From: Rhizophagus irregularis
Taxonomy: Eukaryota > Glomeromycota > Glomeromycetes > Glomerales > Glomeraceae
Assembly: GCF_026210795.1 (NCBI RefSeq)
Contig: NC_089431.1
Coordinates: 930,001 to 994,000, forward strand
Length of the DNA: 64,000 nt
Direction: 5' to 3'
The translations under genes and the position numbers were made by a program. Numbering within the stretch: position 1 is the stretch's first letter; every line of letters begins with the position of its first letter. This document shows, one piece after another, positions 46,969 to 59,223 of this stretch. The notes below the pieces were generated by a model. That model saw only the letters and a program-made list of their open reading frames with translations. It was not told where the DNA came from and made no database searches.

Positions 46969-48269
46969 AAAAAAAATAACATATATACATATATAAAAGT
47001 ACATATTTAAAAAATATTTATATTAAAAAATTTTATTGTATTAAATAAAAAGAGATTTTGTACGAACGAATTATATTTGTATTTAAAAAGAGATTTGTAA
47101 GAATAAATTAGAATAATTATTATTATAAATTATAAATAAATAATATAATAAATTATTTTTTTTTCGGGGTTCTTATTTCCGATTAAAACAAAATTCAAAC
47201 CGTCTTTTTCTTTTTTGGTAACAAGAATTATATTTTATGGGATTCTTAAATCCGATTGAAAATTCGAACCATTTTCGGCTTTCGGCTTTTATATAATTAC
47301 ATCGCGTATCACATGAAGTATTGTAACTGTAAACATTCCTTTTACATTGTTGCCCGAATAAATTTAAATCGGAATTACAAAATTAATTAAGGCGCATAAT
47401 AAAACCGATTAAATTAGGTTTGTTATACCTCCGAAATAATTTATTATATAAAACTGTTTGAAAATAATGTTGTGAAAGTTAATTTCCAAATTTGGTCGTA
47501 TTAAAATAATAATGAGTAATTTTCATTACATACAGTATTTTTACATTTCGTGAATGATCTTGATCGAAAATATTAAAAGAAAAATAATTATACTATCATT
47601 ATATAATAATCTTTTTACTTGAATAATTTTGATTGAAACATTTAAAAATAATTGATAAAAACAAATTGATAAAAACTAATAAGGAAAAGTAAAACTGTAC
47701 GTTGTAAATCCCACATACTACCACAAAATATATTAAAATCCTCTTTCTGTTTTTTTTTTCCTTTATTATTATATAAACAAATTCCTTTTTTTACTATAAA
47801 TAAATATATATATATATATATTCAATATTATTTATATTTTTTATAAATTATTTTCTAATTTAGATTCCTTCTTTATATTTCACTATTTTCATTCCTTTTT
47901 AATAATTATCATATAATTGTCATTATTTTCTACAATATTCGCTCATTAATTGACAAAACCCTCCTTTTTATACGTCATTTATCCCTTAATTTAATCTTTT
48001 CTCCCGTCGTTCTTTTTCTTTAACATTCTTTTCCCCCTCCTTTATAACTCATTACCCCCCTTGTAATACGTCAACTTCCTTCCTACTTTCTTTTATTATT
48101 CGTATTTTCTTGCCACTTCAGGCGGAAAATTTATAATGAGTTTAAATTCCAAATTCTTTTAATAAATAGAACACATTTTTTAAAATCACAATTTCGTTGA
48201 GAAATCTTTTATTTAATAATATATTTTTTTTTTCTTGTATATCGTATTATTATTTTATAATAAATAAAT
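46969..48269. other. Gene-free interval between methyltransferases 2 and 3
   Basis: AT-rich with a (TA)n run near 47800-47820 and a C-rich pyrimidine patch at 48000-48110 (TTCTCCCGTCG, CCCCCTCC, ACCCCCC). No gene seen. Confidence 0.5.
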
Positions 48270-49496
48270 ATGGGAAATAATAATTCGACTTTTAAACGTA
48301 AAAATAAAAAAATAGTATTAGATAAAAATGAAACTATGGACTTGGAAGTAGGAAAGGATTTAAAATATTATTTACCGAATAATTATGAAGATATTGATAG
48401 GATTCATATGTTTCATTTTTTTCAAAGATATATATATCAAGGTAATTTTTCTTCTCCGATTGAAGAAAGATTAATGCAAGAAAAATGTAAAGTATTAGAT
48501 ATTGGGTAAGTTAAAATAAATAAATTAATTAATTAACTTTTTTTAAAAGCATTTTTTTTTTTTTTTTTGAGAATTAAATTTTTTTAAATAAAGATGCGGA
48601 CCCGGAACTTGGTTGTTGGATCTTGCAAATAAATATGAAAAATCTTTATTTCATGGGCTTGATAATAATTCAATATTTCCAAATGAGGTTAGTAACGTGA
48701 CAATTAATAAAATAGTAATTAGGTAATTAGGTAATTAGGTATAATAATTAATATATATATATATATAAATTTAATTAGATAAAACCGTCAAACTTAAATT
48801 TTATGAAAGCGGATATGTTTGATGGATTACCGTTCCCTGATAATGAATTTGATTTTGTACATCAGGGTACAATGGCGTTCATTATTAAAGCAGATCAATG
48901 GACCTTTATCATTTCTGAAATGATTAGGTATAACTTTATTATAAATATGTAAATAATTTAAAAAATGGATATTTATTTATTTATTTATTATAGAGTAACA
49001 AAACCTGGTGGATTTGTTGAGATTCATGAACCATATTGTATATCTAAAGGATTTGGTCCAATTTTAAATAAAATAAATGAAGCGCGTAAGTAAATTAATT
49101 ATTTCTTCATATTTATCAACTATTTATTATTAAGGAATGACTAAGATCTATTTTTTAAAAATTATAGACATTTCATCTTGTTTACAAAGAGGAGTAGATA
49201 TGAAATTATTACCAAATCTTGATAAAATAATTAAATCAAATCCAAATACGCCAATAACTTATAAAGATGAAAAATTCTATATTTTAGGACCTAATGGTGG
49301 TAAGATTGGTATGGTTAATCAAGATATTTTTATAGGTTTTCATGATAATGATGTGGCGATGGAAAATTTAAGTCCAGTATTAGGTATTTCTAAAGAAGAA
49401 TATAAAATTATGATGACAAAAGATCTTATAGAAGAACTTAAATATACTAGTCCAGAATATTCATTAATTAGATTTTGGGCTAAAAAAATTAATTAA
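48270..49496 (+). CDS. SAM-dependent methyltransferase 3, putatively N-myristoylated
   Basis: Five exons: 48270-48505, 48594-48687, 48779-48927, 48994-49085 and 49168-49496, ~299 residues. The start MGNNNSTFKRKNKKIVLD keeps Gly2 and Ser6 and a basic cluster. Motif I is VLDIG+CGPGTWLLDLAN; then LFHGLDNNSIFPNE, in which the Asp of the acidic loop is kept but DIKP is DNNS. Further motifs are DMFDGLPFPDNEFDFVHQ, RVTKPGGFVEIHEP and FYILGPNGGKIGMVNQDIFI. It ends IRFWAKKIN. The second intron has a GTTAGT donor; the second exon follows an AAAG acceptor, a little weak but fixed by frame and homology. Confidence 0.9.
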
Positions 49497-52208
49497 AAAT
49501 TAATTAATAACTGATTAATAATATTATTATAGTATTTTTATAGTATTTTATATTTTTTATATTAGTTTATAAGTTATTATTATTTTATGATATAGTATAA
49601 ATAGAGTATAACAATTATTTTATATATACTTATATTTATACAACTTTTTATATATGAAAAATTTATTTAATTTAGTAGCTTAATTAAATATTTATTTGGT
49701 AATATATATATATATATATATATTAATTTTTAATAAATAGGCGCTAATTACCAAATAAAAATTATTGAAGCATACTGTTAATAATGTTTGTATAATAATA
49801 ATACAAAAAAACAGCACAGTAATGAAGTACTAATTTTTACGTTATTTTGACTCGACATTTTCGTATCTTGTTTTTCCGCTTCAATTTTTTTTCCGAATAA
49901 TTTATTTGTATTTTCTAAAAAAAAAAACAAATCAACAATTAACAATTAATCCGTTCGTTTCATAATCATAGCAAGTTGCACTATTTTATCAGCGTTACTG
50001 GTGATGGACCGATCTAAACTCGGTTAGGATTAGTTGTAAATAATATTGTATATGTTTTTCACATGATATGAAACGAGTTTAATCATTTTTAGTTAAGGTC
50101 AGAAACACCATTTGTCCATTGTCCATCTGATTCAGCAATCACTTCTCTATAATTCGTTAAATTTTTAATGATATTCGGGATTTTTTCGGTCGCGATTGCG
50201 TGCGTCCACTAGTATTACTCTGTCGGAATAGATACCGAAAACTCTAAAGTGATTTCACTTTATGTAAAATCGTTAATTATCATTCTCTTATTCTTCATAA
50301 CTACAGTAAAGGTAATCCGTAGTAATCTTCCCGTTTGTTTAAACTTAATATTATGGTGACTTGAATAAGTTAATAAAAGGGTATGATGGTCGTTCTTTCT
50401 GCAATTACATTTAATGTTGTCATAATAGAGTATTTATAATAATAACTTTTAGATTTAAGTGAAGATACTACTTTATAAAACCTATGAAATTCAATATAAG
50501 AGCGAACGTGATCCCATTTTCATTTCGGATTCTTTAAAAAGTACGTTTATCGTTAGCGTTAAGTATAATCATGTGATAGAATGGTATGATAGTTGATTCA
50601 TTTCTTTTAATATTAAAAATCCGATTAATTAATAAATAATGTTATGGAAATACTAGTATTTCAGTTATTATCGGTTTACCATGATTTCATTGATTAAATT
50701 GTTACTTGTTTCAATAGATGTAATGTTTTTTAGAAAAAAATCTCGAATCTCAAGAACCTTCATCATGATAGTATTATATAAAATGACAATACGATATTTC
50801 TATTATACAAACTTTTTAAGTATTATATATTATATCTTATTCCAAGTTAGAAGATTGAATTTATTACTAATAAAAATATTTTTTATTTATTAAATTAACG
50901 CTCGTTTATATCCTACAGTATAATAATTAGTTTTTTTTCGTTTCGATTAAAATTAATTTTTTCATTTAAAATTAAATAGTAACTATACGTTTATATAAAA
51001 AAAAATATATAACAACCAGCAAAACATTCTTGCTTTTCGATCCGATAGTTTGTGAATAGCATGATCTATATATATATAATTCAATACTTTATTTTCGTCA
51101 ATATCTAATTAATTGGTGCAGGAGAAACCGAATTTTGATCAATTTATTATTTTTTGTCCTTTAAGATTGTGAATACTATAAGATATTCTATTAAACTTAC
51201 TGTACTATTGGAAAAAAATAAAAAGAAAATTTTAAGATGATATAAATGAGTACGATTGCAGTTTATGTTTCATGAAAGAAAATATACGTTTTTTTTAACC
51301 TCTGTTTCAAAAATAATTTTAGATGGATCAATTATTGCGGTTTTCAGAAATGTTGGCATTGATAGATTTTCAATATATTGTATATTTTGTGTTTTTGTGT
51401 TTTTCCGGACATTTTTGATGACAATTTCCGGACAATTTCCAGATATTTTCTGGACAAAAAAAAAAACAAACAAAATATAATTTTTTTCCGGACATTTTCG
51501 ATGACAATTTCTGGACATTGCCTGGACATTTTCCAGATATTTTCCGGATATTTTACAGACAAAATATTGTATTTATGTTTTGTATTTTGTGTTCTTTTTT
51601 GTCCGGAAAATATCTGGAAAATGTCCAGAAATTGTCACCAAAAATGTCCGGAAAAACACAAAAACACAAATATACAATATATTATTGAAAATCTATCAAT
51701 GCCAACATTTCTGAAAACCGCAATAAAGTCTTAGACAACTTAAAGAGAAAAAAAATTTTTATTTAAAAATTTATTCAAATAAAAAAATTAAAAAAGTGAA
51801 TCACTTTAAATATAAAAATAAAAATAATAACAAATATAAAATTATTTGTTTGTTTGCTGCTAATTTTAAATTTTTTCTTAAAGCTTGATATACAAATAAA
51901 TTTTTCATCATCATCGTATCAGAATGCTATTTTGCTAAGCATTTTCGATTTCTAACGTTTCTACCGGTTTGTGATCAAAGTTGAGCGTCTCTTTTTAATT
52001 TTTTAACACGTCCCCCAATAAATAATATAATTTCTAATATATATATATATTTTTTTCGTTTATTTGATCCTGACATAAGAAATTTCCGTTAAGATATAGT
52101 ACTAAATAAATAAAATATATACTAAGTTAATAAAAATTTTTTAAATACTAACTTTTAAATTTATTAAATAATATTCTGACTATTTCCAAAAAAAAAACTT
52201 ACTATAAT
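49497..52208. other. Intergenic flank of tandem unit A
   Basis: From ~49990 on this is the shared flank of the kinase repeat unit (compare 54540-56440). It carries the miniature element at 51335-51723. Short frames here are not conserved between units and are not genes. Confidence 0.6.
51335..51723. mobile_element. TA-flanked MITE (Tc1/mariner/pogo-like tips), 389 bp
   Basis: The long inverted repeat (arms ~120 bp or more) begins TTGCGGTTTTCAGAAATGTT and ends with its reverse complement AACATTTCTGAAAACCGCAA. It is flanked by TA on both sides (51333-51334 and 51724-51725). Unit B of the array has the uninterrupted sequence ATGGATCAATTAAAGTCTTA (55821-55840), where a single TA replaces the whole element: a paralogous empty site. 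The inside repeats TCCGGACATTTT and CAGATATTTTC. No transposase. Spurious frames on both strands come from this palindrome. Confidence 0.9.
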
Positions 52209-54090
52209 TTAAGACTCATCATTCAAATCATCATCTTCTTGATTAATTTCGTTGAGATCTATTATTAAAATAATTAATAAATAAAATTAGACGAATAAAA
52301 TAATAAATTACTTCAAATAAATTATTTTACCTAATTCACTAAATTGAACGTCAAAGCATTCTGAAACTATAAATTAAACAATAATATAATTGTTAGAATA
52401 AAATATAAATTTATAATTAATATTAATAATAGTTATACTTACTTATATTTGCTGATACTGATGGAACATCATCTGTTATTAAAAAAAAAATTTGATATCG
52501 TTAAAACTTGAATAAGATTTTTTCATAATTAAAAATTAAAAATTTACCCGAATTAATTTGAAATGATGATAAATCTGATGAATTTACTGGTTCTGGAAGA
52601 TTTTTGAAATTTAACAGTCTACTTGTATAGATTGCTTGAGGATGAGTTTTAATACTTTCAGATTTATTTTCATTTGAACTGTTTTTCAATTTTTTTTCTC
52701 TAGTTTTTGTATAATATTCCCTCATTTGAAAATAAATTTCATTATCACATGTTGTTTCTTTCCATTTATTTAATATTTGATACAATTCTTTAGCAGATGG
52801 TCTATTTTCTGCTTTAGCATCCCAACATTTCGTAATTAAATCTACAAGAAATTTTGGAATATTTTCAAAAATTTTTGGTCTTAGTCCTTTACATATTTTA
52901 ACAGCTAAAATATGATCATGAGGAATATCATTAAAAGGAATTTCTTCAGAAAGGTACTCATTCATAATTATTCCAAATGAATAAATATCAGATGCTTTTG
53001 TATATTGATATCCACGTAAAACTTCTGGTGCCATATAAGGTAATACTCCATAAACTCCTTCTTTTTTATCTGATTTCTCTTTATTATTTACTGGTTGACA
53101 CATTCCTAAATCGCTTATATATAGAGTATCTAATATGTTACCTGAATGAAAATCTTTATGAACTTTTTCAGCATTATGGATGCTTAACAGTCCATTTGCA
53201 ATTCTTGATAAATTATAAAGTTTTATAGTGTCAGAAGAACTATTTAAATAGTAATTTCTTAAATTTCCATTTCCACAATAAAATAAGACCATCATATAAT
53301 CTTTGGTATTTGGATCCTGTGTTATTCCATAGCAGTAAACAATATTCCGAATATAAATCTGAAGATAAGATTTGATCTAATAATTAATATTTTAAAAAAA
53401 AAGTTTAATAAAATTACAATGACAATTTTATATAACGCACAATAAATTAATTTTTTTTTATTTAATTACCTCATTTATAAAGTCAGTACAAATTTCAGAA
53501 GAATTATCCAAACTTTTTAATGCAACTTTACAATTTATGTTTCTTTCCCATTTTTGATTTTCAATATCCCAATGCCAAATATATCCTTCAGGCCATTCAG
53601 CTGAATAAATTTTACTAAAGCCTCCTCTGGTAATATAAGTAACATTTTGTAAATTCTCAAAAGGTATCCATTCAAGGCATTTAAGATAATATACAGCATT
53701 AAGTTGTGAATATTGTATTAATTCATCAATATCTTTATTTCCACTAGTCCAATTTTTAAAATTTTCTTCAAATCTTTTTGCATTACAAGGTTGACACCAA
53801 TTTTCTCCTGTACCAGGTTCATTACATTCTCCACATATGCCATATGCTTCTTTTCTTTTTTCTATTTCATCCATATAGATTACTTTATCATCAATCTCTT
53901 CTGATTTGGTAGCTGAATCAATAGTAGAAATTGTAACATGAACCTAAATAAGTAATAAAAATATATTTGTTAATTAAATCATATTATTTATACATAGTAA
54001 ATTATAATTTGAAACTGCATTTACATGATATTTTTTCGAATCAACTCCTTTCCATAAATTTCTTGGCTTTTCTTTATTCAAAATTTCCAT
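52209..54090 (-). CDS. Rhizophagus-type protein kinase (kinase 2, unit A), intact
   Basis: Six exons: 54090-54025, 53943-53470, 53376-52548, 52472-52443, 52366-52331 and 52258-52209, ~494 residues. Residues ~59-75 carry the Cys block CGECNEPGTGENWCQPC, then NWTSGNKDIDELIQ. Kinase domain: ITRGGFSKIYSAEW (the third Gly of GxGxxG is Ser), VALKSLDN, YGITQDPNTKDYMMVL, catalytic loop HKDFHSGN at ~253, SDLGMC, PYMAPEVLRGYQ, CWDAKAENRPSAKEL. The tail HPQAIYTSRLLNFKNLPEP continues over three small exons to DLNEINQEDDDLNDES. TKL-like signalling kinase, substrate unknown. Small 3' exons are supported by the equivalent sequence in the other units. Confidence 0.88.
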
Positions 54091-56447
54091 ACTAGTATTT
54101 CTTGGCTTTTTTTGAATATCTTTTTTAACGTGTTTACTACAGTAATTTTAGTTATATGTATAGTACTGTTATTTACTTTATAATAAATGAAAATTTTTAA
54201 AACAAATTTAGTGAACGTAATGTTGTTTTATTAACAGAGCTTAGGCTGCTCAGCTAAATATATACAAAAATATGCATCATGCACATCTGAGCAATACCAA
54301 TCAGAATCAACAATTTTGTCAGCCACACATTTTTATCCTAATCGAATCATTTTAGATAATTTTGTATTATGATTATGGCTAAGATTTTTTTTATACAATT
54401 TAAAAATTGAAGAATATATGGCAACTGGTATTATATCCTTAATTACATAAATTTTATTAGTAGATAATTCAATATTAAAAGTTTAATGTGTACTAACCAA
54501 TATTTATAATTATAAAGTAACTTTTTGTGCTGTCGGTACATAATTTTTAATGGATCTAAACTAGGTTAGTATTGGGTAATAAATAATATTATATACTTTT
54601 CACATGATAAGAGTTTAATCATTTTTAGTTAAGGTCAGAAACACCATGATTGTCCATTGTCCATCTGATTCAGCAATCACTTCTCTATAATTCGTTAAAT
54701 TTTCAATGATATTCGGAATTTTTTCGGTCGCGATTGCATGCGTCCACTATTACTCTATCGGAATAGATACCGAAAACTCTAAAGTGATTTCACTTTATGT
54801 AAAATCGTTAATTATCATTCTCTTATTCTTCATAACTACAGTAAAGATAATCCGTAGTAATCTTCCCGTTTGTTTAAACTTAATATTATGGTGACTTGAA
54901 TAAGTTAATAAAAGTGTATGATGATCGTTCTTTTGCTCTGCAATTACATTGTATTTATAATAATCATTTTTAGATTTAAGTGAATATACTACTTTATTAT
55001 AAAACCTAGTATGAAATTCAATGTACTAGTAAGAGCGAGCCGATTCTTTAAAAAGTACGTTATCGTTTAATAACGTTAAGTATAATCATGTGATAGAATG
55101 GTATGATAGTTGATTAATATTAAAAATCCGATTAATTAATAACTGAAATAATATTATATTATGGAAATAGTATTTATTATCGGTTTACCATGATTACATA
55201 GTAGATTAAATTGTTACTTGTTTCAATAGATGTAATGTTTCTAGAAAAAATTCTTTCAATGTCTCGAATCTCAAGTACCTTCATCATGATATTATATAAA
55301 ATGACCAGTACATTATTTCTATTATACAAATTTTTTAAAGTATTATATATATATCTTATTCCAAGTTGGAAGATTGAATTTATTATTATTATAAAAGTAT
55401 TTTTATTTTGTTAAATTAACGCTTCGTTTATATCATACAGTAATAATAAATAGTTTTTTTTTAGTTTCGATTATAATTAATTTTTCATTTAAAATTAAAT
55501 AGTAACGTTTATATAAAAAAAAATATAACAACCAGCAAAACATTCTTGCTTTTTGATCCGATAGTTGTGAATAGCATGACCTATATATATATATAATTCA
55601 ATACTTTATTTCGTCAATAAACTAATCAATTGTTGCAGGAGAAACCGAATTTTGATTAATTTATTATTCTATTAAACTTACTTTAATGTTAAAAAGAAAT
55701 AAAAAGAAAATTTTAAGATGATATAAATGAACTAATATTTTTCAGGGAATACGATTACAGTTTCAGTATCATGAAAGAGAATATACTTTTTTTTAACCTC
55801 TGTTTCAAAAACAATTTTAGATGGATCAATTAAAGTCTTAGATAACTTAAAGAGAAAAAAAAAATATTTTATTTAAAAATTTATTCAGATAAAAAACTAA
55901 TATGTATAAATGAATCACTTTAAATATATAAAATAAAAATAATAACAAATTTAAAATTTTTTGTTTGTTTGCTGCTAATTTTAAATTTTTCTTAATGCTT
56001 TATATACAAGTAAAATTTTTATCATCATCGCTATTTTGCTAAACATTTTCGATTTCTAACGTTTTTAACGTTTTGTAATCAAAGTTGAGCGTCTCTTTTA
56101 ATTTTTTAACACGTCCCCAATAAATAATATAATTTCTAATATATATATTTTTTTTCGTTTATTTGATCCTGACATAAAAAATTTCCGTTATTAAGATAGT
56201 TAAGATATAATACTAAAGTAAATAAAATATAAGTTAAGTTTAAAATAAAAATTTTTAAATACTAACTTTTAAATTTATTAAATAATATTCTGACTATTCC
56301 CAAAAAAAACTTACTATAATTTAAGACTCATCATTCAAATTATCTTCTTGATTAATTTCGTTGAGGTCTATTATTAAAATAATTAAATAAAATTAAACGA
56401 ATAAAATAATAAATTACTTATTCAAATAAATTATTTTACCTGATTCA
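54091..56447. other. Flank of tandem unit B
   Basis: 54091-54530 is the upstream region of kinase 2; from ~54540 the unit flank is repeated and reaches the 3' end of kinase 3. No gene of its own. It provides the empty site (55831) for the element in unit A. Confidence 0.6.
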
Positions 56448-58229
56448 CTAAATTTTACAATCAAAACATTCCGAAACTATAAATTAAACAATAACATACT
56501 AATGTTAGAATAAAATATAAATTTATAATTAATAATTAATATTAATAATGGTTATACTTACTTAGATTTTCTGATATTGATGGGACATCTATTATTAAAA
56601 AAAAAATTTGATATTGTTAAAAATTGAATAAGATTTTCATCATTAAAATTAAAAATTTACCCGAATTAACTTGAAATGATGATAAATCTGATGAATTTAC
56701 TGGTTCTGGAAGATTTTTGAAATTTAACAGTCTACTTGTATATATTGCTTGAGGATGAGTTATAATACTTTCAGACTTATTTTCAATTGATATATTTTTA
56801 AATTTTTTTTCTTTAATTTTTTCATATTCTCCCATTTGAGAACGAATTTCATTATTATTGAATTTCTTATCTTCTTCATGCCAATTTTTTAATATTTGAT
56901 ACAATTCTTTAGCAGATAGTCTATTTTCTGCTTTAGCATCCCAACATTTCATAATTAAATCTACAAGAAATTTTGGAATATCTTCAGAAATTTTTGGTCT
57001 TAGTCCTTTACATATTTTAATAGCTAAAATATGATCATGAGGAATATCATTAAAAGGAATTTCTTCAGAAAGAAACTCATTCATAATTATTCCAAATGAA
57101 TAAATATCAGCTGCTTTTGTATATTGATATCCACGTAAAACTTCTGGTGCCATATAAGGTAATACTCCATAAACTCCTTCTTTTTTATCTGATTTCTCTT
57201 TATTATTTACTTGTTGACACATTCCTAAATCGCTTATGTATACAGTATTTAATATATTTCCTGAATGAAAGTCTTTATGAACTTTTTCAGCATTATGGAT
57301 ACTTAACAGTCCATTTGCAATTTTTGATAATCTATAAAGTTTATTAATACTACTAGAATTATTTAAATAGAAATTTCTTAAATTTCCATTTTCACAATAT
57401 TTTAAAACCATCATATAATCCTTGGTATTTGGATCTTGTGTTATTCCATAGCAATAAACAATATTCCGAATATAAATCTGAAGATAAGTTTTGATCTAAT
57501 AATTAATATTTTTTTTTTAAAAAAAAAAAGTTTAATAAAATTATAATGACAATTTGTATATATCGCACAATAAATTAATTTTTTTTTTATTTAATTACCT
57601 CATTTATAAAGTCAGTACAAATTTCGGAAGAATTATCCAAACTTTTTAATGCAACTTTACAGTTTTTGACTCTTTCCCATTTTTGATTTTCAATATCCCA
57701 ATACCAAATATATCCTTCAGGCCATTCAGCTGAATAAATTTTACCAAAGCCTCCTCTGGTAATATAAGTAACATTTTGTAAATTCTCAAAAGGTATCCAT
57801 TCAAAGCATTTAAGAAAATATACAGCATTAAGTTGTGAGTATTGTATTAATTCATTAATATCTTTATTTCCACTAGTCCAATTTTTAAAATTTTCTTCAA
57901 ATCTTTTTGCATTACAAGGTTGACACTAATAATCTCCTGTGCCAGGTTCATTACATTTTCCACATATACCATATACTTCTTTTCTTTTTTCTATTTCATC
58001 CATATAGATTACTTTATCATCAATCTCTTCTGATTTGGTAGCTGAATCAATAGTAGAAATTGTAACATGAACCTAAATAATAAGTAGTCAAATATATTTG
58101 TTAATTAAATCATATTATTTATCATAATAAATTACAAATTGAAATTGTATTTACATGATATTTATTCGAATCAACTATTTTCCATAAATTTCTTGGCTTT
58201 TCTTTGGATATCTTTTTTAACGATTCCAT
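56448..58229 (-). pseudogene. Kinase 3 (unit B) with an in-frame stop in the Cys block
   Basis: Same structure as kinase 2: exons 58229-58155, 58072-57599, 57495-56661, 56588-56562 and 56476-56448. The codon for the conserved Trp of the Cys block is TAG at 57928-57926 (codon ~74), directly before CQPC. Apart from this the reading frame is open: Gly loop ITRGGFGKIYSAEW, VALKSLDN, HKDFHSGN, SDLGMC, PYMAPEVL and CWDAKAENRLSAKEL (R-P changed to R-L) remain. The penultimate exon has one extra base relative to kinase 2 and ends early, ISECFDCKI. It is probably a young pseudogene; a shorter kinase starting after the stop is possible. Confidence 0.8.
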
Positions 58230-58589
58230 ACTTATCAATTACGAAATAAATGTGTTAACTACAGTAATTTTAGTTATATGTGGTTATTTACTTTATAATT
58301 GAAATTTTTAAAACAAATTTAGTGAACGTAATGTTGTTTTATTTACAGAGCTCAACTAAATATATAAAAATATGCACAACATGTATCATGCACATCTGAG
58401 CAATACCAATCAGAATCAACAATTTTTGCCAGCCACACGTTTTTATCCTAATCGAATCATTGTGGAATTAATAAGGGGTCGTAACTCGTAAAATTTTGTA
58501 TTATCATGGTGGCTAAGATTTTTTTTTTTATTAAATTATGCAATTTACAAATTGACAAATTGAAGAATATATGGTAACTGATATTATCA

Positions 58590-58762
58590 CCTGGCTACTA
58601 ATTGGTATTTAGGATTTTTTCCGCCAGTTATAAACTGGCGGACCAATTACTATATCTAGGATGATAAAAAAGTTATTTACTGATCTAGTTTAGTATATAA
58701 ATGGGCCATCATCCTTCGGATGATAACCCATTTATATACTATTAGATTAGTAAATAACTAAT
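58590..58762. repeat. Compound fold-back structure between units B and C
   Basis: Three nested hairpins. CCGCCAGTT-ATA-AACTGGCGG at 58621-58641 is a perfect 9-bp stem. TAATTGGT (58609-58616) and ACCAATTA (58642-58649) enclose it. Next comes a ~43-bp imperfect stem (58671-58760) closed by C-TTCG-G at 58714-58719, with arms AGTTATTTACTGATCTAG... and ...TAGATTAGTAAATAACTA. The structure is absent from the A/B junction. Confidence 0.75.
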
Positions 58763-59223
58763 ACATACTTTTCACATGATATGAAACGAGATTAATCATT
58801 TTTTAGTTAAGGTCATAAACATCATTGTTCCATTAATCAGACTTCTTTATAATTCGTTAAATTTTCAAATGATATTCAGAATTTTTTTCGGTCACAATTG
58901 CGTAAAGAAAATTACATTATTACGCTATCGGAATAGTAGATGCAAGTGCTTTTCATTCATAATTATAATAAAGGAAATCCGTAGTAATCTTTCCGTTTGT
59001 TTAATATGATGATGATTTGAAATAAGTAATGGGATATGAATGATGTTCTTTTATTTATAATATTGTCATAATAAAGTATTTATAATTAGAAATTGGTTAC
59101 TGTACTTCTATGTTAAGTGTAATACTACTTTCAGTTATAGCGTCTATGTAACTGAATTCAATATAAGAACGGGCGTAATCCCAATTTCATTCCTGATTCT
59201 TTAAAAGGTACGTTATTTTTTTT

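Noticed and set aside
51256-51734. Several overlapping 70-118-codon frames on both strands with words like CPENIWKMSRNC
   Set aside because: They are translations of the two arms of the inverted-repeat element at 51335-51723, mirrored on both strands; no start context or splice sites.
54706-55414. Two frames (62 and 67 codons) in the flank of unit B, similar to one at 50681-50893
   Set aside because: The frames are broken by indels in the matching parts of the other units, so they are not under coding selection.
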